A DNA stretch of 64,000 bases from Gliomastix tumulicola. Taxonomy: Eukaryota; Ascomycota; Sordariomycetes; Hypocreales; Bionectriaceae. The stretch spans positions 7,068,001 to 7,132,000 of the forward strand of contig BCHX01000001.1 of NCBI GenBank assembly GCA_001599755.1. The letters are read 5' to 3'. This document shows positions 11,345-22,362 of this stretch, piece by piece (position 1 is the stretch's first letter; every line of letters starts with the position of its first letter). The notes under the pieces are model-generated. The model searched no databases and was not told the origin of the DNA. It was given only the letters and a program-made list of their open reading frames with translations. Both the position numbers and the translations under genes were made by a program.

Positions 11345-11377
11345 CCCTCAGGCAACCCTCAGGCAACCCTCAGGCAA
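11345..11377. repeat. 11-bp tandem repeat, three perfect copies
   Basis: The unit CCCTCAGGCAA occurs at 11345-11355, 11356-11366 and 11367-11377 without mismatch. It lies about 300 bp upstream of the FAD oxidase start. Confidence 0.9.
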
Positions 11378-11455
11378 TCGGGCGCCGATTGGAGTGGACT
11401 CTCCATGACGTGTCAGTGAGAAAATGTGGTTGTTTGCCCTTTTCCCATTTCTCTC

Positions 11456-11489
11456 TTTGCCCATTTCACGGCTTTGCCCATTTCACGGC
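11456..11489. repeat. 17-bp tandem repeat, two copies
   Basis: The unit TTTGCCCATTTCACGGC is repeated exactly and followed by a related partial copy (TTTGCCCTTTTCCC). The tract is pyrimidine-rich. Confidence 0.85.
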
Positions 11490-12009
11490 TTTGCCCTTTT
11501 CCCATTTTGCCCCACTTCTCCACCCCTCCATCAGGTAGATAATCTGGAGCAACATCGGACATGATGCATGATGTGTGTGTTGAACATTGATTCGGCGACG
11601 GGTTAGTCTCTAACTGATGGATGAAAAAGTGTGCTGGTGGGGGAAGGTCTATTTAGTGTTGGTGAAAAATGAAATAGAGGGGTTCTAAGGTCGGCCTTGA
11701 AAGATGTCGTGAGACAAAACTGATCGTCCAGTCACCGACTTCAAAGCTTCGCCTGTTCGGAATCTAGAACAATTTCTGTCGCATATCCTGTATGACTATG
11801 GCCATGTTAGCATTGAAACTCTGTAGAGATAGCCGTGGTGGAAGAAAACCGATCGGACGAGTACGTGGACGAGGAATATTTCGAGGGCCGGAGAGGTTCC
11901 AAGAGAAGCTAACGGATCATGTGCTGAACAGTAAGCAGCAGAGATGGGAAATGTGAAGGTCAGATAAGCTCAAGCTAAAAGCTATAAGCGATAATCATAA
12001 AAATGTCAC

Positions 12010-12300
12010 TCACGCGTTTGGAGGACCTCTAGAGTCCCAGGAGCCAACGCCTCGTAGCTGAGGGTTTGCGGCCCACGTTGTCTGCTGGGACTGGGCATTT
12101 CCGTTGCGTGGGACAGTCTTCTCGAACTGATGCACGATCCTGTACACGTCTTTGCTCGTCTGGGCCCCCTGGTGATCGATCCATTGCTGGACCTTGGATG
12201 GATTGTATTGGTAGGATGATGAGGGAGCGAAGGCCGTGGAGGAGTTGTAGTTCGTGTCACCATGGGCCTGTGCAGCACTATCCTTGCCGTTGAACGCCAT
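12010..12300 (-). CDS. Small hypothetical protein, 96 aa
   Basis: An ATG-started frame beginning MAFNGKDSAAQAHG, polar and Gln/Asn/Ser-rich, with a possible helical centre (DVYRIVHQFEKTV). The stop TGA is embedded in GTGAGT, so the frame could instead be a first exon that splices onward to the left; I found no convincing next exon. No known domain, signal peptide or membrane segment. Coding status is moderate at best. Confidence 0.4.
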   Translation of the reverse strand: MAFNGKDSAAQAHGDTNYNSSTAFAPSSSYQYNPSKVQQWIDHQGAQTSKDVYRIVHQFEKTVPRNGNAQSQQTTWAANPQLRGVGSWDSRGPPNA

Positions 12301-13129
12301 CGTGGACGAATCGGATGAACAACGTAGAACTTAATCGTTTAAAATATAATATAGTAATGGTAGTATAGCTCGCCGTGTCAAGAGATGCTTGGTGATTGGT
12401 AGGTATGCAGAATAATCGCACTTCAACTCGTGGACATAGGCACGAGCAACTACAACAGTTATATACAATGAGGTACAGGACTTGGAGGCTGTCTCGTGGA
12501 AGAACAGAGCTGCCTTGGGCAAAGTGTTTTCTGGAGATGGCTTCATTGCTTGTTTGCCCATTTTCACCACCACATCAACGGCAGCACAGACGATCAGTCC
12601 CTTGTCACAGACCCAGTAGTATGGGTAGTGCCCTGGCAGAAGACTTCTGAGGCTGATATTTGCCCATTTTGAGGCTGGGGCAGGGGCACGCCATACCCTA
12701 GTGGAGGGCAACGAAGTACGGACAGGGTTGATTCAGCAGTACTGTCCACGGGCAACGTCGTTGCGAATGTCTGCGTTGGCATGTGAGCTTCCATTCAGTC
12801 GCCCTGATTGGGCTTGGGGAGAGGGGACAGACAAGGCAACACACTCGTCAATGCCACGTAGATGAAGTCGAGAATGCGAAATGGGGTGCGAAATGGGAAA
12901 AGGACCAACGAAGAATGTATAGTGCGGTCAACGTGTCCGCCTTGACCCAGTGCGGTGTTTGTCGATCCACAGGCAGGGTATGATGACTTGACACGAGGGG
13001 CGCGTACCAAAGGTATTGGAACATGTGTATCAAACGTACCTTCACTCTAGTTAATGACAAAGCCTCCACGTTCTTTCCACCCCGAACACGCCAAGAACCC
13101 CGGCCCAACAAGCCGCCGCCACTACTTCA
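12301..13129. other. Intergenic region, no gene seen
   Basis: Lies between the small hypothetical and the 3' end of the C2H2 gene. A 126-residue minus frame (12331-12711) has no coding features. Part is presumably the C2H2 gene's 3' untranslated region. Confidence 0.45.
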
Positions 13130-14269
13130 CTAGTGTCTAGTGACTTCCTGATGCCGCGCCAGGTGGCTCGGTCGGGCGAAGCCCCTTTTGTTTGGACAAT
13201 TAGGCAGATTACACTTGTATGGCCGAGTATGCTTCGTGAGATGTTGCCTGTGGCTGGTATCAGCTTATCATGTTCTCGTTCAGGACGCGTCTAGCCATAT
13301 CGCATGAAGGAGAGAAAGTATGAAGAGGGCAGGGCAGCATCATCATCTTACTTGAAGGATGAGTTACGCTCGAAGACTACCAGCTGGCCGTCGTGACCAA
13401 CGCCACCGAGAGAGCACGCGTAGCCATGCGGGCAGGTATGGTTGCCTATGCCTCGGCCGCCGACGTCAACAGATGCGGCGCTGTCACCACCATAGTTGAG
13501 GCCTCCGCCACTGCCGTCTCCAGACCCGGTGCGAGAACCGTAGCTTGATCGGCGTTGGGCCGTCGCGCCCGTCTGGGAGCCTGACGGCCCAGCGACCGAC
13601 GGCGAGGCGTCCTGGTAGTAGGATGTCGTCGAGGGCTGTGCCCGCGTTGGTAATACGGATCGAGGGGTTGGTGGAGCGAGGCTTGAGAGCGACCTAGCTC
13701 GGTACGCATCCGCGGGTGTCGTCATTGGAGACGGGTTACTGTGCGAATGTGATTGGGGCGGGGAGGCAACCTCGGGGTGAGTGTGATTGTAGGCGACCGG
13801 TGCCAGTGCTGTGCCGATTGACGAGGAAATCTGGCTGTTTCAAAGCATGGGTAGAGCCGGTGTTATCTTTCAATGAATTCTTCTCAATACATAACTAGGC
13901 GGTCAAGGGGCAGAAGGAAAGACACAAGGCATGCGATACGAATTCTTACATGAGGGACTGCAGGTTTTGAGTGAGCGGCCCGAGGGGACTGAAATCGGAG
14001 AAGTCCGTCTCCTCGTCCATGCGATTCAGCCGATCGTCAACGTATGCTTCGATGTGTGGACCGTGTGCCAGACTCTGGGCCAAGCCGGGGAGCAACGCGA
14101 CGATGCAGCCGAGGTGGACGTTTAGATCAGACACTAGACAGCCGGTCGACATGCCGACGGGCGCGTGATGGTGCCACAGGCGCTGCACATGCTCGTCGAC
14201 TAATGCGCCGATCTGGGTGTCATGACCATATGGGCCACGGAAAAAAGCTGATATGTTGCCCAGAGACAT
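13130..14269 (-). CDS. C2H2 zinc-finger protein, 274 aa
   Basis: Three exons: 13950-14269, 13352-13738 and 13130-13247; introns of 211 and 104 nt; 825 nt in frame. The N-terminal part (MSLGNISAFFRG...) resembles the leading region of fungal proteins annotated C2H2-type domain-containing. A Ser/Gly-rich linker follows. The zinc region is CPHGYAC-SLGGV, then VFERNSSFKQHLTKH and a second unit YKC-x4-C with H-x3-H and a final RH (KRGFARPSHLARHQ). The finger is split by the last intron, which falls at the Lys before QHLTKH. It is likely nuclear. No target is evident. The start is the first ATG of the open frame and could lie further upstream. Confidence 0.8.
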
Positions 14270-14957
14270 GTTGCGGCCCTACACGTCAGCGGGCTCTCGA
14301 GCCGAGCCGCATCGCCGCGCCCCTCGAGGCGACTCGGGACAAAGGGCAAAGGGCTGGCAAAGGGGAGGAGGGGGAAAAGGGCCAAGATGGGGGCCGCGGC
14401 CTGGTAGATCTGCGGGCTGGGGGGGGAAAAGGGCACCAAGGAATGGGCAATGAGGAATGGGAAAAGCTTGGGTGTGGCTCTGGCGAGTGCCCGTGAGGAG
14501 AATGGGACAAGAAGGTGACAGCAATGAGGGGAGAAGGGGATAAATTATCCATGCAAGACCAAGGTCCATTGCGAGAACGGCCGTCCGCCTCACTTTTCCT
14601 TGCCAATCACAGCGCGAATGTGTGCAGTCACGTTACGTCACCACTCTGAGTGTGTGCAATAATGAGTTGTCGTCCCCGCAGCCCGAGCAGAGAGAAGCGG
14701 TTAGGCAAGCTGCCTCCTGGCTGCCTTTCGCGCCTTTCAGTGTGGGAGATGCGAACCAGGCCTTTCCCATCGGCCAACTTCTACATCTGCTGTGCAACTC
14801 CACCTCAGCTCCCCCGCTCACAATTCCATTCCATCTGTACATCCTGCAAGAATCTCGCTACTCGACTGTTTGATCCCACATCTGCAGCTCTTGATCATTC
14901 GAGCTCGTTCACACCGCCATTTCATCCCCATCAATCTCCCCTTGGTGTACTCCCGCT
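14270..14957. other. Divergent intergenic region, no gene seen
   Basis: Separates the starts of the C2H2 gene (minus) and the Fungal_trans_2 gene (plus). The part 14330-14480 is strongly G-rich on the plus strand. No zinc-cluster exon for the downstream gene was found here. Confidence 0.45.
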
Positions 14958-17553
14958 ATGAATCTGCCGCCCACGAAACGCGCCAGACGCGGCGCGCCGC
15001 CTGCGCCCGCTCGTCCTGGAGTTCCCGCTGCTGATTCCTCGATTCCAAGGACGAATGGCAGGGCGATGCCGACTGGGGATTCACGCCTCTCGACGGCCAT
15101 TCCTGTCGCGCCCATCTACAACATGGCCACATCTACCGCCAGCCTGTGGTCTACGGATCAGTTCGCATACGACTTCCCTGCCAGCCTCGCACCTGACTGG
15201 GAGACTTCTGCACCGCAGTACACAACCGATGTGCCCTCTGTGCCTCTGCAGAATTGGGACTCGGTCGCCGAGCCTACCCAACCCGCGGCTGATCCTTCCA
15301 ACCTCGAGGCACTTCCCAGCCTTGACGATGGCGGCGCAACGGACTTTTGGGCAGATACAGCTCTGTTTTCCCTTCCACGATGGCCACAGATCATCACCGA
15401 GGACGATGCGAGCAGGAAACGCAAGCGAGGTAAGCTAAGCCCATTCAACCACGGCGCTTCTGTCGTAGCCATGTCTGCCCTCCCATCCAGTCTTGTAGCT
15501 GACGCAGATCTCCAACAGTCAGAGACATAGCCCAGCTCGATGACGATGAAGGCGATAACCACCCCAACGCAGCCGGTGCCGATGTGCAGTGGATGCGAGA
15601 CGAATTCCCAATGCTTTTCCCGTCGACCCCCTCGATTGACAAGCGACCGCCCAACGTAGTCGCCAACCCTTTCCTCGAGGACCACGAAGAGAAGTACAAG
15701 ACGCTCGACATCCGCAAGAAGCCCCAGCTGCCGGAGAACGGCGTGGTCAATGGCTACATCAAGATCCAGTTCTCGCGCTTGTCTGACGACCACCTCTACA
15801 ATTCGCCATCCATGTTCAGTCGGCAACCCGTCTCGATGAGGTCGCAGAATATGTGGCTTGAGGGCGGCCGGTCCCTGGAAGACTTGGAGATCCCGACGCT
15901 CCCACCGAACTTTGCCACGGGCTTGAAGATGGATGCCGTAGACCGCAAGCTATGGACGTTTCGTGAGTATCTTTGCGCGCGCACACACTTTGTCTCCTCC
16001 ATCTAGGCTCCGCTGACAGCTTTGATCGCACAGACCTGCACGCGTACTGCCCCGGTCGGATGTTGTTGGAGGAGAACTACTGGTGCGACGACCTCATCCC
16101 CATGGCCGTCAGCAACGAGGGCACAAGGCACGCGCTGCTCTGCTTCACGACGGGGTACGCCCTAGATTACGAGCCGACCGAGGAGATGCGGAAGCGCGCC
16201 AACCACCACTACCGATGCGCCGTGCAGCACATTGGCCGCTCCCTCAACAAGGAAGACACATACAAGGTCGGGGGAGGGGCTGCCATCATCGCCGCCATGA
16301 TCATGATCTACTCGGCCGACGTAAGTCTTCCCAATATCGTACTAGTCGTAGCTTCAAGGTGACGAACAGCGGGCCAGATCATCAACTGGGAGACGAGACG
16401 GCCCAAAGAGCAGACGCCTCTCTGGCTGCAGGGCGCACACGCCGCCCGGGGCATCTTGGACCGCACCGATCCAGGCTACAGGTACTGGCACCCGGCGAAT
16501 GTACAGAGCACGGCTGCGCATCGGGCGCAGGCCAACTGGGTGGCCTACACGTGCATCCTGGCCCAGCCTGTGACCCCTCTCCCGCAGGACCCTGATGCAC
16601 TGCAGGAGGGCGCCTTCAAGTGGCTTCTGGAGGGCACCAAGGAGGAGATTCACCGGATCGAGGGTATTACTGGCGTTTGCCCCAAGCTGTTGCACATCTT
16701 CAGCCAGATCACCCACCTGGCAGCCCGCCTAGTTCAGGTACGACCTCTCGGTTAACGTTGCGCGCGCAGGAATGGCTCCGGAGTATGGACATGATGCTGA
16801 CCTGACTCGCGTAGAATCCTGATTGTGAGGCTGTTGTGCGCCTCGCGGCTCGAAGGCTGGCAGACAGGCTCGCCACATTCTGGCAGTGGTCCACGCTATC
16901 AGAGGGCCATCGCACCTACGAGGAGATCATGAGCTCGTGGAAGCTAGGCGAGGACGGAACGGTCACCGATCCCGCTGCAGTCACAGAGCTGACGGCCTAC
17001 GCGTGGGTGCCTGCCGCCGATATCTATCTCCATTGCCGACTCTACAGGTGAGTGTGGGAGCCCCTGCCGTGGGATGCGATGTCACTGACCTTGGATACAG
17101 AAAGCCGAGATCACACCCTGATGTTCTGAGAAGTTTGGATCGCCTGGCCACCTGTATTCGACGCCTTCCCTGCTCTGGGCCCTTCTTCACCTCCCAGTCT
17201 CCGTTCTTCCCGGTCTTCCTCATGGCGATGGTGGCGCAGCTGCCCCGACACCGCCGCATCACGAAGTACTGGTTTGAAACGGTCCTCGAGGGCGCCCAAT
17301 GCCGATCGGTAGGTTTCATTCACACGCAAGAAGACTGACGATGGCAACGTGAAATGCTGACAAGACGCATCCGCGAATGCAGAGTGTTCCACCGGTCTGG
17401 ACTGCGATCAAGCAGAGTTGGGCGAGAATGGACCAAGAGGAAGACGACGAGGACTTGTTCGACGACTACTTACCACTCAAGGACAGAGACGCCTGGTGGG
17501 AGGGTGTGGTCGAGGCATTGGTGAAGGAGCACGGGGTTTTGAGTCTTGTATGA
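14958..17553 (+). CDS. Fungal-specific transcription factor domain protein without a visible zinc cluster, 724 aa
   Basis: Seven exons: 14958-15429, 15519-15962, 16034-16320, 16378-16737, 16815-17047, 17101-17308 and 17383-17553; 2175 nt in frame, every intron GT-AG. The N-terminus (MNLPPTKRARRGAPP) is basic and then disordered, with SRKRKR as a possible nuclear localisation signal. The centre (WTFHLHAYCPGRMLL, NHHYRCAVQHIGRSL, MIMIYSADIINWE, WLQGAHAARGILD) has the layout of the Fungal_trans_2 regulatory domain of Zn2Cys6 factors. The region before it has no Cys6 motif, and none was found in the 350 bp upstream. It may act without its own DNA-binding domain or have an undetected 5' exon. Confidence 0.82.
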
Positions 17554-17770
17554 TTGTCGTTTCTTGTACGGATGAGTGTACGGATAAGGTATGATATGTG
17601 ACGATGGGACACTGAAGGATCGCAGATATGCAGTAGCATTCAACATCGGGCAAATCAGAAGACACGTGTATTGTCAAACACTCTGCAGTTGCGAAAACGC
17701 AATGAGTAACGTGAAACAGGGTACAAAATAGAGGAACCACCAAGACAACGGATACACACAAGGTATAATC

Positions 17771-18919
17771 CTACACGAGCCCAGCAGCCGTGCTTGAAAG
17801 CAGATACTCATCTACGGAAGCTGGTTAGCGTAGAACTCCCAACAGCTCTACTGCTGAAGGCACGGAAGCATCGGTGACTTACAAATGGAGGATCCCGGAC
17901 TGTTCCAACGCTGCAGCTCTCTGAGACCGCACTGGTCAAACTGAGAGGCCATCTCCACTGGCGGATACTTGAAGGCCTCGTAGCAATCAATCTCATCACC
18001 CTTGGAGAAATGCAGCCCGATCGGGGCGCACGACACGTCTCGAAGCGCTCGGAAGACGAAGCGATGCATAAGCGGCTTCTCGGACCAGACCCCGACGACC
18101 TCCCAGTCCTCAGGGCGATACCACCGCTCGTTGAAGACCCGGTTGGAGTGCTCGAGCCCACCGCGCATGAATCTCTCAAAGATGCCGTCCTCGTCATGGT
18201 ACGAGTCCCAGACCTTGCTCTTGTCCAGGGTGCCGTCCATTCCTAGCAGGATCCGGTCGTCGGGACGCATGATGGACATCCACCTCGTGAGCGCCTTGAC
18301 GGCAGGCTCGACGAAGTCATTCCCCAGGATTGAGCCGAGGGACAGGAACCATCTGGTTCCGCTGAGATCGCGAGACCAGGCCAGGGCATCGTCGAATGTA
18401 CCCCAGAGGGCGTTGCACTCGACGTAGGAGAATTTGCCCTGGACAAGGGCGAGACCGGTCTCCAAGGACGGCTTCGAGAGATCGAGACCGTAGTACTTGA
18501 CTCTCTTCTGGGCGTTGTCGAGTTTCTCGAGGAGGGGTATGACCTTGCGGATATCCCTTCAACACAGTCAGCATAGTGAGCGCGAGTATAATCAAGACAG
18601 CCTAAAGCAGAAGTAGATCTAATGATTCAACTTACCCACAGCCGAGATCAAGTAGAATGGCACCGTCCGGGATCAGCTTCGCAATGTCTGTCCCGTGCGC
18701 GGCAAGGAGGTCGACCTCCTCGTCAGTCTGGTAGTAAGCTGGCAGTCGGTTGATGTCACGCCAGAGGGCCAAGCCTTTGTCGTCGGAAAGAAGAGGAGAG
18801 GGCAGGACCCATGGGGCGGTGGGCTTGATCATCCTGTTCTGGAGCATAGTGAGGAGGGACTGAGCGAGGTTTGAGCCCCCGATGTCCACGAGGCCAGGTT
18901 CGTGGGCGACGCTACCCAT
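17771..18919 (-). CDS. SAM-dependent N-methyltransferase of the EasF/histidine-specific family, 335 aa
   Basis: Three exons: 18636-18919, 17883-18556 and 17771-17820; introns of 79 and 62 nt; 1008 nt in frame. The SAM motif ILLDLGCGD is split by the first intron. Further family marks are YYGLDLSKPSL, GTRWFLSLGSILGN and the C-terminal QRWNSP...EYLL. Length matches 4-dimethylallyltryptophan N-methyltransferase (EasF) and related Methyltransf_33 enzymes, which methylate amino nitrogens of amino-acid-derived metabolites. No dimethylallyltryptophan synthase, NRPS or PKS is in the window, so the substrate is unknown. The P450, reductase and regulator a few kb downstream may belong to the same pathway. 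Confidence 0.88.
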
Positions 18920-21200
18920 CTTGGATTCAGTGATTAAGATCACAAGGGACTGAGCGAAGAAGAAAAGGGCAATGGGTTGAAGGTAATGGTGCACGGCGTG
19001 TGATTAAGTCGGCGTCTTTAATTGAGCGAGAACCCGTGTCTTATACAAACGCTACAGCCAAGCATTGCATAGGAGCCGCCGGCCTGTCGCCTCACTTGGA
19101 CAAATCCCAACGTTGACGTAGACTACATCATAGATGACGGCTGCCTCGTGGGAAATCGTACGTTGCATCATACCCTCAGGGATTAAAAAGGTAGAACGCT
19201 TCACATATGTCGTGCGAACCACGCCGTGTCGCGGTTTAGTCGCCTTGCCGCATGTCATGTGTGATAAGAATATGCAGAAATGCCATCATACAATGATAAC
19301 AAGACAGGGAACGCTCATAATGTCAGCAATGTGGCTGGCCAGATCATGGGGGCAACCACATGTGTGTCGAGGCACATGTCAGTATTCAATCGCCAGCGGC
19401 GCATCCGGGGGGAAGGTAGGGTACCCCATGTGCTTCAACATGTGCAGTCGCCTTCTTGGCAACTGCGTCACGCGCGGAGACATGAATGTGCATTTATTGA
19501 TGTCCAAGCTGTCAGATAGACACGCTCTCCATGGCATGGGCTCACCGATCACGAACAGACCGACTAGCGGGCACAATGTCATGAGCACCATTAGATGCGT
19601 GTTCTGTTCGGTGTGCATTTACAAGAACAATATCATGACACAGCCGGAACGTACGACATCGCGTTGAACCCCGTTAGCTAATGACACTGGCAAAGGGACA
19701 CATGCACCACCCCCTGTACCTTAGTATTATCCCCAAATCGGTCAATGTCTCTCCTCCAATGTCTACCCCAAAAGCGATACGAATACCACGCCCGCATTAT
19801 TCTCGGGAGAGGAAAAGAAGCGAACTGCCGAGGCCTCCCACCCACTAGGATAAGGCGTCCAGCGGCGGTGTCATTTGTCTTACAACTCGATAATGCGATA
19901 TTGGGGGCGGTGCTGATCTGGCCAATCATGCCCGTCCACGTTATCAGACGGCGGTCGGGCAACAATTGCACTTTCATGTACCCAAGATGCACAATGGCAA
20001 CCACTACAACCAAACCTGCGCACCAAATCCCACGCAACTGTTGGGCCACGTTGCCCTCCCCCCAAAGCAGGGCGTCTTGCTACCTGTATGATGTGCCAAC
20101 CAGTCGTGCTGACGAGTCTTGGCCGTCACCGACAGTCGGCGCCTTCCAGGATAGTGATGTCACCCCACTCTGTAAGGGTGAAAGTGCTGGATCTCATGCG
20201 GCTCTAGTCGCTGCCTTCTTGCCTCGATGGCGAGGATGGTTCGCACGGATTGGGTGACGGGAGAACCTGGTTGAAGTGTGCTGCCCATCTGCTGCATTAT
20301 GATGTGCGGAGAGCGTCCATAGGCAACAGAAAGGGACAGGATGTCGGCAAAGGTCACGATACGAGATGCACTAAATCTAAACCGTTGGTCTGAGATGTTT
20401 CGAAGTGCAAGTCGTCATGAAAATACTGATGGTTTTCAATAGTAGCAATTAATATACACCGTGCTTCTAAGCGCAGCGACCGCTTGAGCCCTCAGACCCT
20501 CCAATGGTGGCATTAACATACACCGAGCTTCCAATTGCAGCCATTCCTAGAGCCAGTGGAACGCACCAGGCCCATCTCATTTACGCCTCTCGAATCCTAC
20601 AGGGGGTAGCGAGAAGGTCAAACTGCACATTGCGACGCAACGTTCCCTTAGATGGAAAGGGCCGGATGTGAAAAGAGGCTAGCAAAACTGTTTTTGCTGA
20701 TCTCTTGCCGCGTGCATGTGCTATAAGAAGCGTTTAGCATCTTTAATTGGACGTACGTGTGAGATATTATGCACCTCTAAGACACCTGATCAGCCCGTGT
20801 ATGCACGACGCGGCCGAACTTGGCCGCGCTAGTTGACGAGCTGAAATCGCGTATTTTCGTCCCCCAGGCCATCCCCCTCCTCTTTATCACTGTGTCGCGC
20901 CCCTGTCCTGCCAATTTTCTCTTCTCTATTGGTTGCCGCAGTACCTGGCGACACGAAGACGAAATACCTGCCAAGACTGGCGCTGGTTTGTCAGTCTATG
21001 CTTGCGTCCTCGTGCGCATGATGGCGAGATCGACTACAACAGATGGCCGCACGTCAGTCAAGGTGACAGCGACAGCAGAGACTATTGGATACATAGTGAG
21101 CGATAATTCGTTTCGTAGGTTTATTATGTTCTCCCCCCCCCCCCCCCCCCCCCAAACCCCCTCCCCTGAATAGGGCACGACTGACTGTGACCCTTCTTAG
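18920..21200. other. Long gene-free region with a degenerate direct repeat and a poly-C tract
   Basis: About 2.3 kb without a convincing gene. Open frames on both strands (for example 19134-19667) lack domains, are rich in Cys/His/Met and look random. A roughly 40-bp imperfect direct repeat is listed separately. The right end holds a 21-nt C run at 21133-21153 and must contain the missing first exon of the membrane protein that follows. Confidence 0.4.
20437..20540. repeat. Imperfect 40-bp direct repeat
   Basis: The copy at 20437-20476 (containing AATATACACCGTGCTTC) and the copy at 20502-20540 (containing AACATACACCGAGCTTC) align with a few substitutions and one short indel. Function unknown. 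Confidence 0.6.
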
Positions 21201-22136
21201 CTACCCCCGTCACTGCCTTGAATGGCTGGGATATCACGTCAACGACTTCGGGCAGCCGGCTTGGGTACGTAAACCCTGATGACCGGAGAGCCTCGATATT
21301 CGGCAACACTACGATCAGCACCTACATTACCTTCGACGCATACACTGTAGACAAGGGTGGAATTACATCTACGTCCAACTTTACTGCGTCCTGGTAAGTG
21401 GCATCCCGACACCGCCAGACGGATGGCCTGTACTGAGTCGTATGTACAGCACCGACTATGGCACCTCAATCGCAGTAGTTGAGACATGGCCTGGTAGCGA
21501 TAGTGATAGTTCCGCTGGAGGACAGACGTGGACGTTGTTTGATTGCTTTGAAGCTATCGCAGGAATGGACGCAAAAGTCAAGACGCTCTACCGAAGTAAG
21601 TTAACCAGCCACGCGCCTTTGATAGCACTGGAGGTGTCTCTAACATAATACCAGCCGTGAATGCTATCATCACGCTAGCTACACCAGTAACTAGCTCAAC
21701 TGCTATATCGTCGTCTGCCGGATCAACGACCACCTCACTTCCAGCCGATCTTGATCCGCCAAGCAAAGACAGCAATAAACCTAGTGCCGGTGTGATAGCT
21801 GGCGCTATAATAGGCTCTATGGTTGGTGTACTGCTCCTTGTAGGGATAGGCCTCTGGATAAGGAAGAAGAAGAGAGCTGAAACAGGGATGACAGGTGGCG
21901 GGAGGAATAGTCGGCATGGCTATACGGTGTCTTTGGCGTGGGGACGGTCGCCGGCGGCTGCAAAGGGTGAGGGAGCCCCTGCGCCTACGACCGCGGCCAC
22001 GCCGGACTATGCACCTGCCGTTGCCCAAGGTGCGCCCCCTGGATCACAGGTTGGGTATCAATACCCAAAACCCGAGCTTCCTGTGCCCGACTCGGGGCCT
22101 GGCGATGGGGGCGAAGGAACCCGCTACGAGATGTAG
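21201..22136 (+). CDS. Single-pass membrane protein with Ser/Thr-rich stalk (5' end unresolved)
   Basis: Visible exons: 21201-21393, 21450-21595 and 21655-22136, in frame. An extracellular-like part (NGWDITSTTSGS, FTASCTDYGTSIAVVETW, WTLFDCFEAI) has few Cys and several N-glycosylation sites (NTT, NFT). A Ser/Thr-rich stalk follows, then one membrane segment (VIAGAIIGSMVGVLLLVGIG) stopped by RKKKR, and a Pro/Ala-rich cytoplasmic tail. This resembles fungal Mid2/WSC-like surface proteins, but I see no WSC or Mid2 domain. The first visible exon starts in phase 1, so a 5' exon, expected to carry a signal peptide, is missing. A candidate donor (GTAGGT) lies at 21116, which would place the poly-C run in the intron. 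Confidence 0.65.
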
Positions 22137-22362
22137 TAGGTTGAATGCTGTGTGCACTACATGTGGCATGTGGTCGAGGCAGAGGTGTGTAACAGAAGGA
22201 ACGGTATGCCAATTTGGTCTTATGAGGATTGCAGCGAGAGCCAGTGTCTTGTCCTCCATCTGCTAACTACAAAGACTTGACCAGTTCCGGCTTAACAATG
22301 ATATCGGCAAAGTATGAATTACTGGGATGGAGTTTGAGATGTTTTTTTTTGCTTCAAGCCAT

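Larger units (their letters stand above)
11043..12009. other. Intergenic region with short tandem repeats, no gene seen
   Basis: Contains the promoter side of the FAD oxidase gene, two small tandem repeats listed separately, and a CCGATCGGAC match at 11849-11858. No open frame has convincing coding character. Confidence 0.5.

Noticed and set aside
12331..12711. Minus-strand 126-residue frame
   Set aside because: No domain or signal; its start is unsupported and composition is not coding-like.
17771..18919. Ergot-alkaloid cluster
   Set aside because: Only an EasF-like methyltransferase is present; no dimethylallyltryptophan synthase or other ergot genes are in the window.
19134..19667. Plus-strand 177-residue open frame in the gene-free region
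   Set aside because: Random-looking Cys/His/Met-rich composition, no splice partner, overlapped by frames on the other strand.
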